NCBI GenBank assembly: GCA_031181145.1
Contig: JAPSLB010000012.1
Span: forward strand, 21,611 to 85,610
DNA length: 64,000 nt
Source: Microvirga sp.
Lineage (GTDB): Bacteria > Pseudomonadota > Alphaproteobacteria > Rhizobiales > Beijerinckiaceae
Reading direction: 5' to 3'
Shown here: positions 61,113-64,000 of the stretch, piece by piece
How positions within the stretch are numbered: position 1 is the stretch's first letter
How the letters are laid out: every line of letters starts with the position of its first letter
Made by a program: the position numbers and the translations under genes
The notes under the pieces: generated by a model
Database searches by the model: none
Told to the model about the DNA's origin: nothing
Seen by the model: only the letters and a program-made list of their open reading frames with translations

Positions 61113-61739
61113 TTAACGCTCAATTACAGTCACAACGCGCCGGCTGCTGCCTTCGACGATGTAGTACCGGTTGCCCACGAGCACGACCTTACAATCCTGC
61201 ACACCGGTGATCAGGCTCTCCAAGGTGGTCGGGCAATCAACGAGTTCCGTGACCGTTGTCGGCACCGTCTGCCCCACCGTTATGGTAACGTTCTGCTGCA
61301 CGGGCCGGATGTTGACACTTCGCAGCGTCTCAACCGCTCGGGTGCGCTGTTCACCTGTGATGTTAACGGTTGTTGAGCTGCTGGTAGTGCCCGCGGTTCC
61401 GCCAGACGTGCCTGGTGCGGCTCCACCCGTTGCAGTGCCGCCGCTGGACGTGCTACCCGAGGCAGCACCGCCGGAGGTGCCGCCGCTCGCACCTCCCGTG
61501 CTGCTACCGGACGATGTCCCCGATGCAGCCCCTCCTGACGTGCCAGCTCCGCTGCCCGAGGTACCGGAACCGCCACTGGAAGCATCACCGCCACCACCGG
61601 TCTGCGGAGCGACCGTTGTTCCGCCCGAAGAACCCGATGTGCCTGACGATCCACCTGAACCGCCACTTGTCTGAGCCATAGCGACTACGCTCAGCGAAAG
61701 AGCGGCCGCTGCAGCGGTCGTCAAGAACAGTACACGCAT
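61113..61739 (-). CDS. DUF1236 secreted protein with Gly/Ser/Thr-rich linker
   Basis: The ATG at 61739 has a near-ideal AGGAGGTGAC ribosome site. The product is 208 residues: a signal peptide ending VVAMAQ, about 100 residues of almost pure Gly, Ser, Thr and Ala (SGGSGGSSGTSGSSGG type), then the DUF1236 domain TVNITGEQRTRAVETLRSVNIRPVQQNVTITVGQTVPTTVTELVDCPTTLESLITGVQDCKVVLVGNRYYIVE. The two Cys could form a disulfide. The low-complexity part is a flexible linker, perhaps anchoring the domain to the envelope. DUF1236 is common in Hyphomicrobiales and of unknown function. Confidence 0.85.
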   Translation of the reverse strand: MRVLFLTTAAAAALSLSVVAMAQTSGGSGGSSGTSGSSGGTTVAPQTGGGGDASSGGSGTSGSGAGTSGGAASGTSSGSSTGGASGGTSGGAASGSTSSGGTATGGAAPGTSGGTAGTTSSSTTVNITGEQRTRAVETLRSVNIRPVQQNVTITVGQTVPTTVTELVDCPTTLESLITGVQDCKVVLVGNRYYIVEGSSRRVVTVIER

Positions 61740-62518
61740 GTGTCACCTCCTGAATCGGCTGAGTGCCCTTGCACTTCAAACCATCCAATAAACGGGGGTC
61801 ACCTCCATCTGTTCCCATGAAGCGTTGGGTTATAAGCGTATATCGCAAATATAGATGCCGCGCTGAATGCCATGATCACCGGTCGATGATCTTCACTCGC
61901 AGCAAGGTGAACAAAGTTATTTGTATGCTCGGGTATAAAATGAACAGACATTAACAATTTCTGTACGGTTTCTTCACTGATGCCGACAGCGAGAGGTCGT
62001 GGACTCCACCTTCATAGCGGTCGAGTTCCAGCCGGTGTTCGATGCCCACAACTATCTCAGCAATAAACGGAGCGCACCGGCGTTTATTCCCCACGAACCG
62101 CCGAAACACCCGCGCGGCGTATCGTTCATCCTCGATCGCCCCGGACAAACGGGCTTCGTGCCCGAAGGCAATCCAGCGCCGGCAGAAGGAAGGCATGCTG
62201 TTGAACGATGTCGAACAGCGCACCTCAAAATACCTGAACAAGATCATCGAGGCGGACCACAATGCGCCGAGGCGCGTGATCCGGCCGCCCCACGGCTCCC
62301 AGAGGATGAAAACCGCCCCCGCGTCGCTGAACGGCTTTGCAGTCATGCGCATGATCCGTCGCGGACACTGCGTCCCGACACAGCCCGGTGCGGCAGTCAC
62401 CCGCCTCGTGAATCAGTTCTTCGGTCTTGCCTCCTGAGCAACTGCCTCGACCAGGCTTGTTGTGCCCGTTCCAAGTTAGTGCGACAGAGCCGTCCGGACT
62501 AACCTTTGAGGTGACGCA
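61740..62518. other. AT-richer promoter region and IS remnant
   Basis: 61740-61975 is noticeably AT-rich and probably carries the strong DUF1236 promoter. 62190-62437 is the IS6-type fragment. The remainder has no recognisable gene. Confidence 0.45.
62190..62437 (+). pseudogene. IS6-family transposase C-terminal fragment
   Basis: The plus frame LNDVEQRTSKYLNKIIEADHNAPRRVIRPPHGSQRMKTAPASLNGFAVMRMIRRGHC followed by RLVNQFFGLAS matches the end of IS6-type DDE transposases, including the last catalytic Glu in NKIIEADH. The first two thirds are missing and I see no flanking inverted repeats. Inactive. Confidence 0.78.
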
Positions 62519-62899
62519 ATGGCGAAACTAATGCTTACGATCTCCGCCCTGTACCTTGCTACCGTCGGCTTGGCGCTAATGTTCTTCCCATTGCAATTTG
62601 GGACGGGCGCGGTGCCGAAAGATGCTGCGCCGGAACTGCTTGCCCTCCTGCGTTTGCTAGGCGGACCGTTCCTCGGGATTGCCGTGCTGAACTGGCTGTC
62701 GAGGGATGTCGAGGCGTCGGCATCCCGCCCGGTTGTGCTTGCAAACATCGTGGGATTCGGAGCCGTGGCGGCCAATGACGTCTGGGGCGTTGCGAGCGGC
62801 GAAGCGCGAGACATCGCAAAGATATTTTTGGTTGTCCACCTGCTTTTCACCTTTGCTTTTTTGGCGACGGCCCGTTCCATGCAGCGCGGCCACCGCTAA
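62519..62899 (+). CDS. Small integral membrane protein of unknown function
   Basis: The product is 126 residues with a TTTGAGGTGACGC leader giving a GAGGTG ribosome site. Four hydrophobic segments are predicted: about residues 5-27 (LTISALYLATVGLALMFFP), 41-60 (LLALLRLLGGPFLGIAVLNWL), 70-90 (VVLANIVGFGAVAANDVWGV) and 98-118 (IAKIFLVVHLLFTFAFLATA). Similar small four-helix proteins are scattered in Hyphomicrobiales without assigned role. Its good codon pattern contrasts with the eroded neighbours, so it is probably intact. Confidence 0.7.
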   Translation: MAKLMLTISALYLATVGLALMFFPLQFGTGAVPKDAAPELLALLRLLGGPFLGIAVLNWLSRDVEASASRPVVLANIVGFGAVAANDVWGVASGEARDIAKIFLVVHLLFTFAFLATARSMQRGHR

Positions 62900-63231
62900 G
62901 CAGGAGCGCCGCAATGAGCGAACATGGGAGGGTGATCGTCGAAGAAGTCTGACAGGGCTGATGTGGATTGGTGTTGACGGGCGTCGCCTTCGTCGAGCGG
63001 TGGGCTGGCTGGACCTTGTCGGCTCGCCTGCGGGGCCGAGCGCATAACCGAGGGGCTCGATCAGGCCCCACGCCACAGCCTGACGGGCGATCGTTCGTTC
63101 ACATCCTGTAAGGAGATGAAAGAGATCACCATTCTCCACTATTGTTTTGTAACGGATCCGGAGCTTGCGGCAAGCCCCGGGTCGTGCCCCATAAACGCTG
63201 CCTTCGATTCGAACTTGAGGGAGCAGTGAGG
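62900..63231. other. Stretch without a recognisable gene
   Basis: ORFs on both strands (62657-63139, 62706-63047, 62847-63071) overlap the membrane protein gene or lack motifs. The end must contain the promoter of the glycosyltransferase gene. Nothing else seen. Confidence 0.4.
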
Positions 63232-64000
63232 ATGCGTGTGCTATTGTCGACCTATGGGTTGCGCGGAGACGTCCAGCCGCTGGTGGGACTTGGCCTAGCC
63301 TTGCAGACGATCAGCGTGGAGGCGCTGGCATGCGCTCCGCCTAATGCGGTCTGAACCGCGCCGGGATTCCCGGGGGCTCCAACTCCTGACAGGATGGAGC
63401 CATGACAAAGATACCCCCTTATTCACCAGCGGTCCGCGAGCGGGGCCTACGCGCGGGGCTGACGAGCCGAGAACAGGAGGGATTAAGGCGCTCGAACGTG
63501 AGGTGCGGGAGCTGCGCCAGGCCAACGAGATCCTACGCAAGGCCAGCGCGTATTTTGCCCAGGCGGAGCTCGACCGGCGGTTCAAGCCATGAAGGCCTTT
63601 ATCGACGAGCATCGGGACGTCTACGGGGGTCGAGCCGATCTGCCGCGTTCTGCCGATCGCCCCATTAACCTACTATGAGCATGCCGCCCGCAGGGCCAAT
63701 CCCGACCGCAGACCAGCCCGCGAGCGCCGTGATGCCGACCTGTGCCGGGAGATCCACCGGCGCGGGCCGTGGCGATCCTTCGAGGCCGTCGAGTTTTCCA
63801 CCCTCGAATGGGCGACTGGTTCAACAACCGGCGCCTGTTCAAGCCCATCGGCAACATTCCGCCCGCCGAGGCGGAAGCCGCCTGCTACGCCCAGCTTGAG
63901 GTCATGCTGATGGCCGCGTCGTATCCAAGCCAATCAGCCTCCGGAAAACGCGGCGCAGTTCAGAATTCGTGGAGTTGCTGGACGAGTTGGCCTGTCGCTG
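63232..64000 (+). pseudogene. UGT-type glycosyltransferase gene split by an IS element
   Basis: The first 40 codons from the ATG at 63232 ([25 protein letters not shown], then CAPPNAV) are the unmistakable start of an MGT/UGT-like glycosyltransferase (GT1 family). They run exactly to the left end of an IS3-type element at 63352. Directly after its right end, at 63963, the same phase resumes with EFVELLDELACR, matching the usual PPDxEFVELL continuation, and runs off the window. The gene was active on lipid or natural-product glycosylation before insertion; now it is interrupted. Confidence 0.82.
63352..63962 (+). mobile_element. Internally deleted IS3-family element with inverted repeats
   Basis: The ends TGAACCGCGCCGGGATTCCC (from 63352) and, on the other strand, TGAACTGCGCCGCGTTTTCC (from 63962) match at 22 of 27 positions over the full repeat and start with TG as in IS3. 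Inside, OrfA begins [15 protein letters not shown] at 63402, loses part of its helix-turn-helix and changes frame, and ends [34 protein letters not shown] at 63592, overlapping OrfB as ATGA. OrfB ([13 protein letters not shown]) is frameshifted near 63625 and lacks most of the DDE core. Length 611 versus about 1.2-1.3 kb; not autonomous. No target duplication is visible. Confidence 0.82.

Noticed and set aside
61171-61674. Proline-rich plus-strand ORF in the DUF1236 region
   Set aside because: It is the complement of the Gly/Ser/Thr linker; no start context or family.
1-64000. CRISPR arrays, rRNA genes and intact tRNA genes
   Set aside because: I found no spaced direct-repeat array, no rRNA sequence, and only a broken tRNA-Gly fragment.

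Overview
The window looks like an accessory, transporter-rich part of an alphaproteobacterial genome, most likely Hyphomicrobiales and perhaps a Methylobacteriaceae/Microvirga-type soil or root bacterium. This is an inference from the high GC content, the very many ABC/TRAP importers for organic solutes, the DUF1236 secreted protein, the GTATA-type Zur boxes and the IS110/IS1111, IS3 and IS6 remnants. There are no ribosomal or other core housekeeping genes. More than ten genes are visibly broken, so this may be a megaplasmid or an eroding genomic island.

Layout. 1-9261: a divergent catabolic locus. An N-acyl/D-amino-acid type module (COG3964 amidohydrolase, RidA, DSD1/D-threonine-aldolase-like PLP enzyme) runs left. 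A complete Dpp-type importer with an RpiR-type regulator as last gene runs right. 9330-9655 holds a decayed GNAT gene. 10149-18319: a zinc-responsive block. An Opp/Nik-type importer with two ATPases fused in one chain lies behind an almost perfect Zur-box palindrome. Beside it are a COG0523 metallochaperone GTPase, a DUF1826 gene broken over three frames, an internally shortened Zur-like protein and a ZnuA-like zinc-binding protein without its permease or ATPase. 18575-22021: PepSY membrane protein, DUF2946-like protein, a CtaG scrap and a DUF2239 protein.

22150-30571: one long left-running operon. It encodes a Dpp-type importer followed by a glycerophosphodiester phosphodiesterase, a HAD phosphatase and a TIM-barrel sugar epimerase, a gene logic like that of the agrocinopine (acc) operon. 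31012-37010: FtrA/rhodanese pair, then a scrapyard of IS1111/IS110 pieces, a PEP-mutase fragment, a doubly disrupted quinone oxidoreductase beside its intact HxlR regulator, a lipase and a Vgb-lyase tail. 37349-44725: a TAXI-TRAP importer with AtuA-like proteins, a 3-hydroxyacyl-CoA-dehydrogenase-like enzyme and a beta-keto acid cleavage enzyme, divergent from a LysR regulator. 45002-51403: LysR regulator and a right-running operon of C-S lyase, Ehu-type importer and DoeB-like deacylase.

51404-64000: tRNA-Gly pseudo-fragment, MFS and VOC genes, an arsenic operon (arsR, two kinds of arsenate reductase, acr3, arsH), a cytochrome c with a Vgb protein, then a row of truncated genes (chrA, DUF1127, flavoprotein, tetR), a DUF1236 protein, an IS6 fragment, a small membrane protein, and a glycosyltransferase split by a deleted IS3-family element at the right edge.

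The strongest candidates for undescribed systems are the Zur-box-controlled peptide/nickel-type importer, the acc-like phosphodiester operon, the AtuA/BKACE/TRAP operon and the C-S-lyase/Ehu/DoeB operon.
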